The position numbers were made by a program, and so were the translations under genes. 64,000 nt of DNA from Tenacibaculum skagerrakense. Lineage in GTDB: Bacteria > Bacteroidota > Bacteroidia > Flavobacteriales > Flavobacteriaceae. The stretch lies in NCBI RefSeq assembly GCF_004345825.1, contig NZ_SLXM01000002.1, positions 186,001 to 250,000 on the forward strand, written 5' to 3'. Below are positions 17,317 to 24,969 of the stretch, piece after piece. The notes under the pieces are model-generated. The model had not been told where the DNA came from, made no database searches, and saw only the letters and a list, made by a program, of their open reading frames with translations. Within the stretch, counting starts at the first letter, position 1. Every line of letters begins with the position of its first letter.

Positions 17317-17344
17317 CTCCAATAATAATTAAAATAAATAAGCT

Positions 17345-18424
17345 ATGAAGAAATTCAGCATCGCGCTAAGTGCGCTATTCTTATGTATTACAATATCTTG
17401 TAATGATGATAACAATATAAGTGGTTCAGGAAACCAAGAAGTTGCAGATCAACAAAATGCTTTAGAGGACAATAAAACGGATGTTGCAATCTTAGAAAGT
17501 GGTATTATCATTAATGGAGCGACAAAAAATAGTGGAAATCCTCCATCTCCAAACAGTAACCTAGATTTCAATATTACAAGTAACTCTCAGAAAGGTTTTC
17601 AAAGTTCAGGTTTTGATATCAAATTTTCTTCAAATGCAGATGTTGCTGGAGCTTATATTAGGTTTAAAGATGTAGATGGAAATGTAACTGCAGATTATTT
17701 TGATGTTCCTGCATCTTCTTTTGGAACTAGTTTCTCAAATAAAGGAAGTTTTGCAAACTCTTCTATTATCAATAAAAAAATAGAATCAACTACACTTGTA
17801 AATAAAAACTCAGAGACTGTTATTAATGTAGATTTAAAAACAACAGTTCCAGCAGGAGAATTCTGTTACGATATTTGTCTTTATGATAGTCAAAATAATG
17901 TAAGTACCATTGAAACGGTATGTGTAACCATTGAGGCTTGGGGTGGAAATGCTCAATTAGTTGGAAAGTGGAAATTAGAAGAAATTACTGATATTGATGA
18001 CACTTTCGACATCGACTGTAATAATGGAGGAACCATCAATGTTTTAGAATCGAATATTATCTCTCAAGATATTTTGGTTTATTTCAACGAAGATGGATCT
18101 TATAATGATTCTCAAAAGGGAGAAACAGTTTATCTGGATTATAGTGCTTCTGCTGAAACTTGTACTGTAGTTTATAGTACTGACTCGGAAAAGATGGATG
18201 AAGAAAGATACGGTAATTGGGCTTTTGATGAGGATGATAATAGAATTACAATTGTATTATTCTCGATCAAAGACTTATTAGATTCAAATAATTCTGTTGA
18301 TTACGAATTTGGAGATAAATTTTTTGATGGTTTATTTATAAAAGAAATAACGGAAACAAAATTAGTTATTGAGGAAGTTTCTCCTTTCGGATTCGAAGTT
18401 ACTTACGTTTTTAAAAGAGTATAA
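17345..18424 (+). CDS. Lipoprotein with C-terminal lipocalin-like domain (hypothetical)
   Basis: A 359-residue protein with a lipobox ending T-I-S-C at Cys19, followed by N-D-D-N-N. An acidic/amide-rich stretch right after the Cys resembles the surface-export signal of Bacteroidetes lipoproteins, so exposure on the cell surface is possible but inferred. The central part is a Ser/Asn-rich beta-sandwich-like region. From about residue 205 the pattern L-V-G-K-W-K-L-E-E-I opens a lipocalin-like beta-barrel module that ends with V-T-Y-V-F-K-R-V. No ligand can be named. It has its own promoter and terminator. Confidence 0.75.
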   Translation: MKKFSIALSALFLCITISCNDDNNISGSGNQEVADQQNALEDNKTDVAILESGIIINGATKNSGNPPSPNSNLDFNITSNSQKGFQSSGFDIKFSSNADVAGAYIRFKDVDGNVTADYFDVPASSFGTSFSNKGSFANSSIINKKIESTTLVNKNSETVINVDLKTTVPAGEFCYDICLYDSQNNVSTIETVCVTIEAWGGNAQLVGKWKLEEITDIDDTFDIDCNNGGTINVLESNIISQDILVYFNEDGSYNDSQKGETVYLDYSASAETCTVVYSTDSEKMDEERYGNWAFDEDDNRITIVLFSIKDLLDSNNSVDYEFGDKFFDGLFIKEITETKLVIEEVSPFGFEVTYVFKRV

Positions 18425-18448
18425 TTAAAGACTAGAAAATAATTAAAT

Positions 18449-18482
18449 AGGCACAGTTACTAAACTGTGCCTATCTTTTTTT
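18449..18482 (+). terminator. Terminator of the lipocalin-like lipoprotein gene
   Basis: A stem of about 11 bp (AGGCACAGTT paired with AACTGTGCCT) with a 4-nt loop is followed by a T-run. It starts 24 nt after the stop codon. Confidence 0.85.
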
Positions 18483-18542
18483 ATGGTGCATACTTATACC
18501 AACAATTTTAATAATAATAATAATGAATATAGTATAAAAATT

Positions 18543-18572
18543 AAAAAAGCGGCTTTTAAAAGCCGCTTTTTT
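18543..18572 (-). terminator. Terminator, probably of the zinc-ribbon gene before IS insertion
   Basis: A self-complementary hairpin (AAAAAAGCGGC paired with GCCGCTTTTTT around a TTTTAAAA centre) can work in both directions. The + strand gene upstream already has a terminator at 18449, so this one probably belonged to the minus-strand gene now at 19910-20680. The IS3 element sits between the two. Confidence 0.6.
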
Positions 18573-18578
18573 AATTTT

Positions 18579-18581
18579 TTA
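18579..18581. repeat. Left 3-bp target-site duplication of the IS element
   Basis: TTA directly precedes the left TG end of the element and is repeated as TTA at 19893-19895 right after its CA end. Three-base duplications are usual for the IS3 family. Confidence 0.6.
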
Positions 18582-18585
18582 TGTC

Positions 18586-18606
18586 TCGTCCTGAAATAAG
18601 TTGACA
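18586..18606 (+). repeat. Left terminal inverted repeat of the IS3 element
   Basis: The 21-nt sequence begins TCGTCCTGAAATAAG. Its counterpart at 19868-19888 is the reverse complement with two mismatches. Confidence 0.88.
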
Positions 18607-18623
18607 CAAATTTGATTTATTTT

Positions 18624-19013
18624 ATGAATAACAATGTAGACAAGAAAAAGCGTACCCAGCGTGATTACAATTTAGGCTTTAAATTAGCTGTAGTTTCCCA
18701 AGTAGAAAAAGGCGAGTTAACTTATAAACAAGCTCAGAAGAAGTATGGTATTCAAGGGAGGAGTACCGTTTTGGTTTGGCTGAGAAAACATGGTATCTTA
18801 GACTGGAGCAAACCTGCCTTACTAATGAAATCAAAATCCAAAGAAACACCTGCGCAAAAGATTAAGCGATTAGAACGCGAATTAGAAGATCAAAAGTTAA
18901 AGAATCAGATTCTTAATACCATGATTGATATCTCCGATAGTCAATATGGGACTTCTATTAGAAAAAAGTATTTATCTCAACAATCCAACGCATCAGACAA
19001 GAACAAAAGATAA
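18624..19013 (+). CDS. IS3 family transposase OrfA
   Basis: A 129-residue helix-turn-helix protein that recognises the element's ends. The N-terminus is basic (K-K-K-R-T-Q-R-D-Y), followed by F-K-L-A-V-V-S-Q-V-E-K-G and K-Y-G-I-Q-G-R-S-T-V-L-V-W-L-R-K-H-G, the classical OrfA pattern, then a leucine-rich coiled coil (about 78-105) used for dimerisation. The ATG at 18624 is the first good start. Near its end the codons aga-aaa-aag contain the A-AAA-AAG heptamer that lets ribosomes slip by -1 into orfB. Confidence 0.92.
   Translation: MNNNVDKKKRTQRDYNLGFKLAVVSQVEKGELTYKQAQKKYGIQGRSTVLVWLRKHGILDWSKPALLMKSKSKETPAQKIKRLERELEDQKLKNQILNTMIDISDSQYGTSIRKKYLSQQSNASDKNKR
18962..18968 (+). promoter_or_regulatory. 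Programmed -1 frameshift heptamer A-AAA-AAG
   Basis: The heptamer is in the correct phase relative to orfA. After a -1 slip the next codon begins at base 18968, exactly the orfB frame, which stays open to 19195. The same heptamer is used by IS3, IS150 and IS911 to make the OrfAB transposase. Confidence 0.8.
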
Positions 19014-19850
19014 GTTTATCTCGTTGTTGTCGATTGTTTGAGATATCAAGACAAGGATTCTATCAAAGTATTAAGCGTGAGCATGCTCGAAGAGTACAAC
19101 TCTCAAAGATTAAACCTTTAGTCATTCAAATACGTATGCAAATGCCTAGAATAGGCACTCGTAAGTTGTATTATTTGCTAAAGGATGAGTTTTAATAGTC
19201 AAGGCATAAAAATAGGTAGAGATGCCCTATTTGATTACTTGCGATCAGAATCTATGTTAATCAAACCTAAAAAGAATTATACTAAAACCACTAACTCTAA
19301 ACATTGGTTACGCAAATATCCAAATCTGATTAAAGATGCAAAGGCAGAGAAACCAGAACAATACTTTGTCAGCGATATTACTTATGTGAAAAGTAGAGAA
19401 CAAACCCATTATTTATCTTTAGTAACCGATGCTTTTAGTAGAAAGATTATGGGATATCATCTAAGCGATGATATGAGTGCAGAAAATGTGGTTAAAGCAT
19501 TAACTATGGCCATTAAAAATAGAATTACATCTGGACCAATGATTCATCATTCTGATAGAGGATTACAATACTGTTCAACAATATATCAAAACAAGCTAGT
19601 CGAACAAGAAATAAAAGCATCAATGACAGATGGATATGACTGTTATCAAAATGCTTTAGCAGAAAGAATCAATGGAATTTTGAAACATGAATTTTTAATT
19701 TATAAATGTAATACAGGTAAGGAACTGGAAAAACTCGTTGAACAATCAATAAATGTTTATAATAATTTAAGACCACACTTGAGTTTGAACATGAAAACAC
19801 CTAATTTTATACACAACAAAAAACCAGAGAAATTAATTTCTCTGGTTTAA
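18968..19850 (+). pseudogene. IS3 family transposase OrfB, frameshifted
   Basis: The orfB frame runs from the slippage site and encodes R-I-R-Q-E-Q-K-I-S-L-S-R-C-C-R then S-R-Q-G-F-Y-Q, the usual IS3 OrfB N-terminal region, before hitting TAA at 19193-19195. The rest continues one frame over, from 19185 to 19850, with the whole DDE core: D in V-S-D-I-T-Y-V, D in H-H-S-D-R-G-L-Q-Y, and E in N-A-L-A-E-R-I-N-G-I-L-K. Removing one T from the TTTT at 19190-19193 joins both parts as D-E-F-N-S-Q-G. So a single-base insertion broke it, or there is a sequence error. The downstream part could in theory start at the ATG at 19185. Confidence 0.85.
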
Positions 19851-19867
19851 ATAATATTTTTAAAACC

Positions 19868-19888
19868 TGTCAACCTATTTTAGGACGA
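19868..19888 (-). repeat. Right terminal inverted repeat of the IS3 element
   Basis: Reverse complement begins TCGTCCTAAAATAGG and matches the left repeat at 19 of 21 positions. Confidence 0.88.
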
Positions 19889-19909
19889 CTCATTATATTG
19901 GTGTATCTC

Positions 19910-20680
19910 TTAAAAGATTAAATTTTCAATTTTCTCTCTCTCTTCCGCAGCAAGAGCAGCGTCTACTAAGATACGACCACTGTGCTCGTCGATAGTGATT
20001 TTCTTTCTGTTAGCAATTTCTAATTGTACTTGTGGTGGAATTGTAAAGAAAGAACCTCCAGCAGCTCCACGCTCAATAGAAACAACAGCTAAACCATTTT
20101 TCACTTTGTTACGAATTCTTGTATAGGCAGATAATAAATGCTCATCAATAGATTGTGAGAATTCTTCAGACTTTTCAAGTAATAACTTTTCTTCCTTTTC
20201 AGTTTCCTTTAAGATAGCATCTAATTCCGATTTTTTGGCATTTAAATGACCTTCTTGTAAGTTTAACTTCTCTTTAGTTGAATCTACAACTTGCTTCTTT
20301 TGAGCTATTTTAGCTTTAAATTCTTTAATTCTTTTTTCAGCTAATTGAATTTCTAATTCTTGAAACTCTACTTCCTTACTTAAAGAATCAAACTCACGGT
20401 TATTGCGAACATTTTTTTGTTGTTCAGCATATTTTTTAATCAATGCTTTAGACTCTTCAATTGCTAATTTTTTATTACTGATATCAGTGTTTAAATTATC
20501 AATATCTTGAGCTAAGTTTGAAAGTCTTGTATTTAATCCGGCAACTTCATCTTCTAAATCTTCTACTTCTAAAGGTAATTCTCCACGAACGCTTCTAATT
20601 TCATCAATTCTAGAGTCAATTAATTGTAAGTCGTATAGCGCTCTTAACTTTTGTTCTACCGTTACTTCTTTTTTTGCCAT
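19910..20680 (-). CDS. C4-type zinc-ribbon family coiled-coil protein lacking the cysteines
   Basis: A 256-residue protein. Residues 10-170 form a long antiparallel coiled coil rich in Lys, Glu and Leu, as in the CT398/Hbp family. The C-terminal module R-G-A-A-G-G-S-F-F-T-I-P-P-Q and D-E-H-S-G-R-I-L-V-D aligns with the zinc ribbon of this family, but every Cys is replaced, and the whole protein contains no Cys. It therefore cannot bind zinc in the usual way. The family is linked to envelope or secretion processes, but its role is poorly known. It follows Nif3 by 7 nt, a gene pair often kept together. An IS element now lies just past its stop. Confidence 0.85.
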   Translation of the reverse strand: MAKKEVTVEQKLRALYDLQLIDSRIDEIRSVRGELPLEVEDLEDEVAGLNTRLSNLAQDIDNLNTDISNKKLAIEESKALIKKYAEQQKNVRNNREFDSLSKEVEFQELEIQLAEKRIKEFKAKIAQKKQVVDSTKEKLNLQEGHLNAKKSELDAILKETEKEEKLLLEKSEEFSQSIDEHLLSAYTRIRNKVKNGLAVVSIERGAAGGSFFTIPPQVQLEIANRKKITIDEHSGRILVDAALAAEEREKIENLIF

Positions 20681-20687
20681 TGTTTAC

Positions 20688-21782
20688 TTAAATATAATGT
20701 ATTGGATTTGTACTCTTTTCGCTTAAACGAATTGCAAAATTAGTGAATTTTTTTGTAAGATAATCAACTAAAAGATTTTTTGTAAACTGTTCACTTTCAT
20801 AATGCCCAACATCAGCTAGTAAAATACGTTCTTCAGCTTTGTAAAATTCGTGATATTTAAAGTCTGCACTTACGTATGCATCTGCTTTCTCTCTGATTGC
20901 GTTTGAAATAGCAAAACTACCTGCGCCTCCTAAAACAGCTACTTTTTTTATTTGTTTTCCTAACAATTTAGAGTGTCTGACACAATCGGTTTTAAAGGAT
21001 GATTTTACAAGCTGTAAAAATTCAGTTTCATTCATAGGATTTTCAAACTCTCCAATCATTCCCATTCCAATATTTTGATGAGAATTGTTTAGCGTAATAA
21101 CTTCATAAGCTACTTCTTCATATGGGTGGTATTTAAAAAGTTGTGTTAGAATTTTTCCTTCTAAATAACTTTCAAAAGTAACTGTGATACAGGTTTCTTC
21201 TTCGAATTGTAATTCTCCTTTTTTTCCGACTGTAGGATTGGAATGTTCATTTCCTCTGTAACTACCTTTTCCTTCTATATTAAAAGAACAATTGTCATAA
21301 TTACCAATAGTTCCTGCACCAGCTTCAAATAATTTTTCTCGTAAATTATTGGCTTCAGCAAAAGGAACATAGGTTGTTAATTTTTTTATAATGCCTTTTT
21401 TAGGAATTAAAACCTTGGTGTTCTGAAGGTTCAAAACTTCACACATTTTAGCAGAAACACCAACTTTTGAGTTGTCTAAAGCAGTATGTGTGGCATAAAT
21501 AGCAATATCATTTTTAATAGCTTTTAGTACAACACGTTCAACATAATTATTGCCATTCAATTTTTTCAATCCTCCAAATATGATGGGATGGAAGCTTACA
21601 ATCAAGTTGCAGTTGTTAGCAATTGCTTCGTCAACAGTTTCTTCTAAAGTATCTAATGTTACTAAAACTCCAGTTACTTTAGTGTTGTAATTACCAACTA
21701 ATAATCCTACATTATCAAAATCTTCCGCATAGGATAGCGGAGCAATTTCTTCTATATAATTTGTAATATCTCTAATTATCAT
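20688..21782 (-). CDS. Nif3-like dinuclear metal centre protein
   Basis: A 364-residue protein of the Nif3/YbgI/DUF34 family. Metal-binding segments are V-S-F-H-P-I-I-F-G-G, Y-A-T-H-T-A-L-D-N (about 98-106) and the C-terminal A-D-V-G-H-Y-E-S-E. Its length shows the extra middle domain (about 125-230) found in longer bacterial members. Proposed activities, such as GTP cyclohydrolase or nucleotidase, are not settled. It forms an operon with the downstream zinc-ribbon-like gene and is divergent from lpxK with 52 nt between the starts. Confidence 0.93.
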   Translation of the reverse strand: MIIRDITNYIEEIAPLSYAEDFDNVGLLVGNYNTKVTGVLVTLDTLEETVDEAIANNCNLIVSFHPIIFGGLKKLNGNNYVERVVLKAIKNDIAIYATHTALDNSKVGVSAKMCEVLNLQNTKVLIPKKGIIKKLTTYVPFAEANNLREKLFEAGAGTIGNYDNCSFNIEGKGSYRGNEHSNPTVGKKGELQFEEETCITVTFESYLEGKILTQLFKYHPYEEVAYEVITLNNSHQNIGMGMIGEFENPMNETEFLQLVKSSFKTDCVRHSKLLGKQIKKVAVLGGAGSFAISNAIREKADAYVSADFKYHEFYKAEERILLADVGHYESEQFTKNLLVDYLTKKFTNFAIRLSEKSTNPIHYI

Positions 21783-21801
21783 CGCCTAAATTTAGCAACA
21801 T

Positions 21802-21809
21802 CAAAGTTA
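21802..21809 (-). promoter_or_regulatory. -7 box of the Nif3 operon
   Basis: The minus strand reads TAACTTTG, a perfect TAnnTTTG box, 19 nt before the Nif3 ATG. A TTG lies 23 nt further upstream, a little beyond the normal spacing. Confidence 0.45.
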
Positions 21810-21834
21810 AGATTTTTAATGTATTTTCGTTTCA

Positions 21835-22854
21835 ATGAAATTAATCCGTTTTTTAGTATTTCCTTTTGCAGTTGTATACGATTTGATTACTCGAGTTCGT
21901 AACTTTTTATTTGATAGAAATGTTTTAAAATCAACTTCATTTGATATCCCAGTTATTGCTGTAGGAAATTTATCAGTAGGAGGAACAGGGAAAACGCCAC
22001 AGATAGAATATTTGATTCGTTTATTACAACAAGATTTTAAAGTAGCTGTGTTGAGTAGAGGTTATAAACGAAAAACAGTGGGATTTCAGTTAGTGAATAA
22101 AACACATACTGCCGAAGATGTGGGAGATGAGCCGTTGCAATTCTTCTCAAAATATGAAGATATTCATGTAGCAGTCGATGCTAATAGAACCAATGGGATT
22201 CATCAGTTATTAACTGAAGTAAAACCAGATGTAATTTTATTAGATGATGCGTATCAGCATAGAAAAGTAAAAGCGGGGTTTTATATTTTACTGACGAAGT
22301 ACAACGATTTGTATGTGAATGATTTTTTATTGCCTACAGGAAATTTACGTGAAAGTAGGAGAGGAGCTAAAAGAGCAGATGTAATTGTGGTTACGAAATG
22401 TCCTAATGAGTTAAACGAAAATGAAATGAAATCAATTAAGAAGAGGTTACAGTTACTGCCAAGTCAGCAATTGTATTTTTCAAAAATTGAATATAATGAG
22501 CATTTGAAAGGCACGGATAGTGAATTACAACTTGGTGATTTAAAAGAAGAAATCGTGTTAGTGACTGGAATTGCAAATCCAACTAGTTTACTATCGTATT
22601 TAAAAGACAAAAAAATAGATTTTACTCATTTAAAATATCCAGATCATCATCATTTTTCTGAGCAAGATATTTTCAAAATAAAAAAGGAGCAATCAAAATT
22701 ACAATCAGATAACAAGATAATACTAACCACAGAAAAAGATTATGTTCGATTAAAAGGAAAACTAGAGAATTTGTATTATATCGAAATTCATAACTCTTTT
22801 TTATCTAATCAGGAGTCTTTTGATTTAGAAGTGAAAAAATTTGTAAACAAATAG
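21835..22854 (+). CDS. lpxK: Tetraacyldisaccharide 4'-kinase
   Basis: A 339-residue membrane-bound kinase that phosphorylates the 4' position of the lipid A precursor disaccharide. The P-loop is in V-G-N-L-S-V-G-G-T-G-K-T-P (about 42-54), followed by L-S-R-G-Y-K-R-K-T and V-G-D-E-P. The lid and catalytic region L-L-D-D-A-Y-Q-H-R is present. The N-terminal hydrophobic stretch (about 3-22) associates with the inner membrane. Together with lptD it shows the cell makes and exports LPS-like lipid A. Confidence 0.96.
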   Translation: MKLIRFLVFPFAVVYDLITRVRNFLFDRNVLKSTSFDIPVIAVGNLSVGGTGKTPQIEYLIRLLQQDFKVAVLSRGYKRKTVGFQLVNKTHTAEDVGDEPLQFFSKYEDIHVAVDANRTNGIHQLLTEVKPDVILLDDAYQHRKVKAGFYILLTKYNDLYVNDFLLPTGNLRESRRGAKRADVIVVTKCPNELNENEMKSIKKRLQLLPSQQLYFSKIEYNEHLKGTDSELQLGDLKEEIVLVTGIANPTSLLSYLKDKKIDFTHLKYPDHHHFSEQDIFKIKKEQSKLQSDNKIILTTEKDYVRLKGKLENLYYIEIHNSFLSNQESFDLEVKKFVNK

Positions 22855-22866
22855 CTTCAAAAAAAC

Positions 22867-24738
22867 CTATTTACTACAATTCTCACAATACGTAGCTCTT
22901 AAAAAGTCATCTTCTAATAACTGAAAAGTTACCCCTTTATTTAAAGCAGAATTGTACAAACCACAGAAACGTTTTTTATTCATATTAATAGCGTTTAGCA
23001 TTACGGTTCTGTATTCTTCAGTGTTCGTTAATTCTTCTTTGGTGATTGTAAGGTTTAAGTAATAGAACAATAAATCTTCATCTACAGTAATATTGTTTAC
23101 CTTATTTTCTATCGTATTAATTGCATCGTAAATACTAGAATAATAAGTAAAAAACTGAGCAATACTTAAGTAATCAAAATCAGAAAGTTCTAAGTTTTGA
23201 TACGATTTTAAAACATAGTTCACAGAGCTATCTTTACCCTTATAGTCATTTTTTCTTACATCTTCTTCAGCTTTAATAATATGGTAGTTGACAATCATCT
23301 TGTCAATCAATTCTTTTGAAATTCCATAGTTTTTTAAGCCGATAATTTCCTCTTTAAACTGATCTCTATCAATAACTCTTGCTTTGTGTTTCCAAATAAT
23401 AAATTTTAAAACAGCTAAGTTATACTTTAAACGTTTGTCATTAGGTTCTAACTTTTCAAGTTGTAATAACTCTTTTTCAACGTTTAGGGTTTGTTTTAAA
23501 TCAACAAAATATTTGAAGATACAGTTTTTAGTAAGCAATCTTAAGTATTTCTTACTTTTAGGAATCTTCATGTTTTTTAGTACTTCAGGCTTAAATTTAT
23601 CTCGAAGTCTATCTAAAATCGAATTTTGAATTTGGCAAGCTTCTTCTAGTTTATCTGCACGAACAGCTTTATTGAAAAGAGTTACTAATTGGTCAACATG
23701 CAATGTTTTATATTCATCCTTTTTTTCGAGAGATAAAACAACAACTGCTTTTCTGTGATTTCGTAAAATTGGCTCTAGGTTAGCTGCATATTCATTAATT
23801 AGTTTTGCTTTTACATTCTTCTTAGGAAGCTTAACCAGTTTCTTATGTTTCGTTTTTTTAATGTCATTAAAAAACTCTACCCAATTTTCTGAGGTTGATA
23901 TACGTGTGATGATACTAGGTTCTTGAAAAGATTGTAAAGAACCTGCAATACTCTTTGCACGTTGTCTTTGCAAAATGAAGTTTCTATCACTACTTCCTTC
24001 TACAGAAGCATAAGCATTAATATCTATTTTTTTAATATTATAATCTGTAAGCTTTAAAGAATCGTATAGGGGTTTAATATCTTCTGGTTTGTATTCCCAT
24101 TTGTCTTTTTCAAAAGGAATAGAAAATGTCATTTTTTTATACTTAGTAACAATATCGTTTTTATTAGAAGTGATTTTTTTATTCTTAAACGTAATATCGT
24201 CTAAATACACTCCCATATCCAACAATTCTCTTGGGTATTTTTCTAAATTGTAGATAGTATAATACTTACAAAAAGCTTTATTGTGTAAGAAAAGTAAGTT
24301 AAACTCAATCTCTTCTTTCTGTAAATTTGATGGGACTTTTCCAATGTAAACTCTATACCTATTTCTACTTACACTTTTTAATTTTCCTGGTTTATTAATT
24401 TCATATACAGGAGGTAAAAGCACACCACGAATTTGAGATGGTTTTACTTCTTTATCGCAAGCATATCTATTTCTTCGAACAATATCAACAGCAATACCAT
24501 CACCTTTTTCTTTAAACAAGGCATTGTACCAGTTTTTATTATTTACTTCAAAGTATAACTTATTATCTTCTAGGCGAACTCCAAAACGAACATAATTAGG
24601 CTTTTGTTTAAAAACCTTAGTGAACGCATTACATTTATCTTCTCTGTCCCCATCAGGAAAATAAATACCGTAGGTATATTGTTGTGCATTTGCTAAAAAA
24701 GAAATAGCAAATGCTAGTAGTAAAAGTTTATTTTTCAT
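22867..24738 (-). CDS. Secreted protein with OmpA-like and helical repeat regions (hypothetical)
   Basis: A 623-residue exported protein (signal peptide about 1-18, cut A-N-A|Q). Residues about 20-195 look like a beta-rich domain with three or four Cys. Residues about 200-350 resemble an OmpA-type fold: I-D-I-N-A-Y-A-S-V-E-G-S-S-D-R-N followed by R-Q-R-A-K-S-I, similar to peptidoglycan-binding OmpA repeats. The remainder is helical, TPR-like, and ends with a C-x-x-C motif (C-E-N-C-S-K). No named family is recognised. A hairpin and a G-rich sequence lie just before the start codon. It has its own predicted promoter and is not in an obvious operon. Confidence 0.72.
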   Translation of the reverse strand: MKNKLLLLAFAISFLANAQQYTYGIYFPDGDREDKCNAFTKVFKQKPNYVRFGVRLEDNKLYFEVNNKNWYNALFKEKGDGIAVDIVRRNRYACDKEVKPSQIRGVLLPPVYEINKPGKLKSVSRNRYRVYIGKVPSNLQKEEIEFNLLFLHNKAFCKYYTIYNLEKYPRELLDMGVYLDDITFKNKKITSNKNDIVTKYKKMTFSIPFEKDKWEYKPEDIKPLYDSLKLTDYNIKKIDINAYASVEGSSDRNFILQRQRAKSIAGSLQSFQEPSIITRISTSENWVEFFNDIKKTKHKKLVKLPKKNVKAKLINEYAANLEPILRNHRKAVVVLSLEKKDEYKTLHVDQLVTLFNKAVRADKLEEACQIQNSILDRLRDKFKPEVLKNMKIPKSKKYLRLLTKNCIFKYFVDLKQTLNVEKELLQLEKLEPNDKRLKYNLAVLKFIIWKHKARVIDRDQFKEEIIGLKNYGISKELIDKMIVNYHIIKAEEDVRKNDYKGKDSSVNYVLKSYQNLELSDFDYLSIAQFFTYYSSIYDAINTIENKVNNITVDEDLLFYYLNLTITKEELTNTEEYRTVMLNAINMNKKRFCGLYNSALNKGVTFQLLEDDFLRATYCENCSK

Positions 24739-24747
24739 TTTTCCCCC

Positions 24748-24772
24748 AGTAAAAGATCAGTAATCTTTTACT
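24748..24772 (-). promoter_or_regulatory. 5'-UTR hairpin before the OmpA/TPR-like gene
   Basis: A 10-bp perfect stem (24748-24757 with 24763-24772) around a 5-nt loop ends 9 nt before the start codon. Between hairpin and ATG the mRNA reads GGGGGAAAA, an unusually strong purine run in a genome that otherwise lacks Shine-Dalgarno sites. Confidence 0.55.
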
Positions 24773-24834
24773 TACATATTTATTCAGTATTACTTAATGA
24801 ACTGATGCCCCAATCAATTCAAGACAGTAAACGT

Positions 24835-24842
24835 CAAAATTA
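24835..24842 (-). promoter_or_regulatory. -7 box for the OmpA/TPR-like gene
   Basis: The minus strand reads TAATTTTG, matching TAnnTTTG, 97 nt before the start codon. The -33 position has no clear TTG. The resulting leader would contain the 24748-24772 hairpin. Confidence 0.4.
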
Positions 24843-24969
24843 GCTTAAAATTGTTCAGAAGCCAGTTTTTGTTAAAATTTGTGGTGGGAATTGTATAATT
24901 TGACTAATTTTTGTTATGAAATTCGATATTTTAACTGTTTTTGGTTATTATGGTTAAGGATTGTAATTT

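Larger units (their letters stand above)
18582..19892 (+). mobile_element. IS3-family insertion sequence, complete ends, frameshifted orfB
   Basis: The element is 1311 bp. It begins with TG and ends with CA. The inverted repeats at 18586-18606 and 19868-19888 match at 19 of 21 positions, and a TTA duplication flanks it. It carries orfA (helix-turn-helix) and orfB (DDE transposase) in a -1 relation, with an A-AAA-AAG slippery heptamer at 18962-18968. orfB has an extra T near 19190-19193 that breaks the frame, so this copy should not make full-length transposase. I cannot name the exact IS. Confidence 0.92.

Noticed and set aside
18505..18525. AAT triplet run as a functional microsatellite
   Set aside because: Short repeat in AT-rich intergenic DNA, easily expected by chance.
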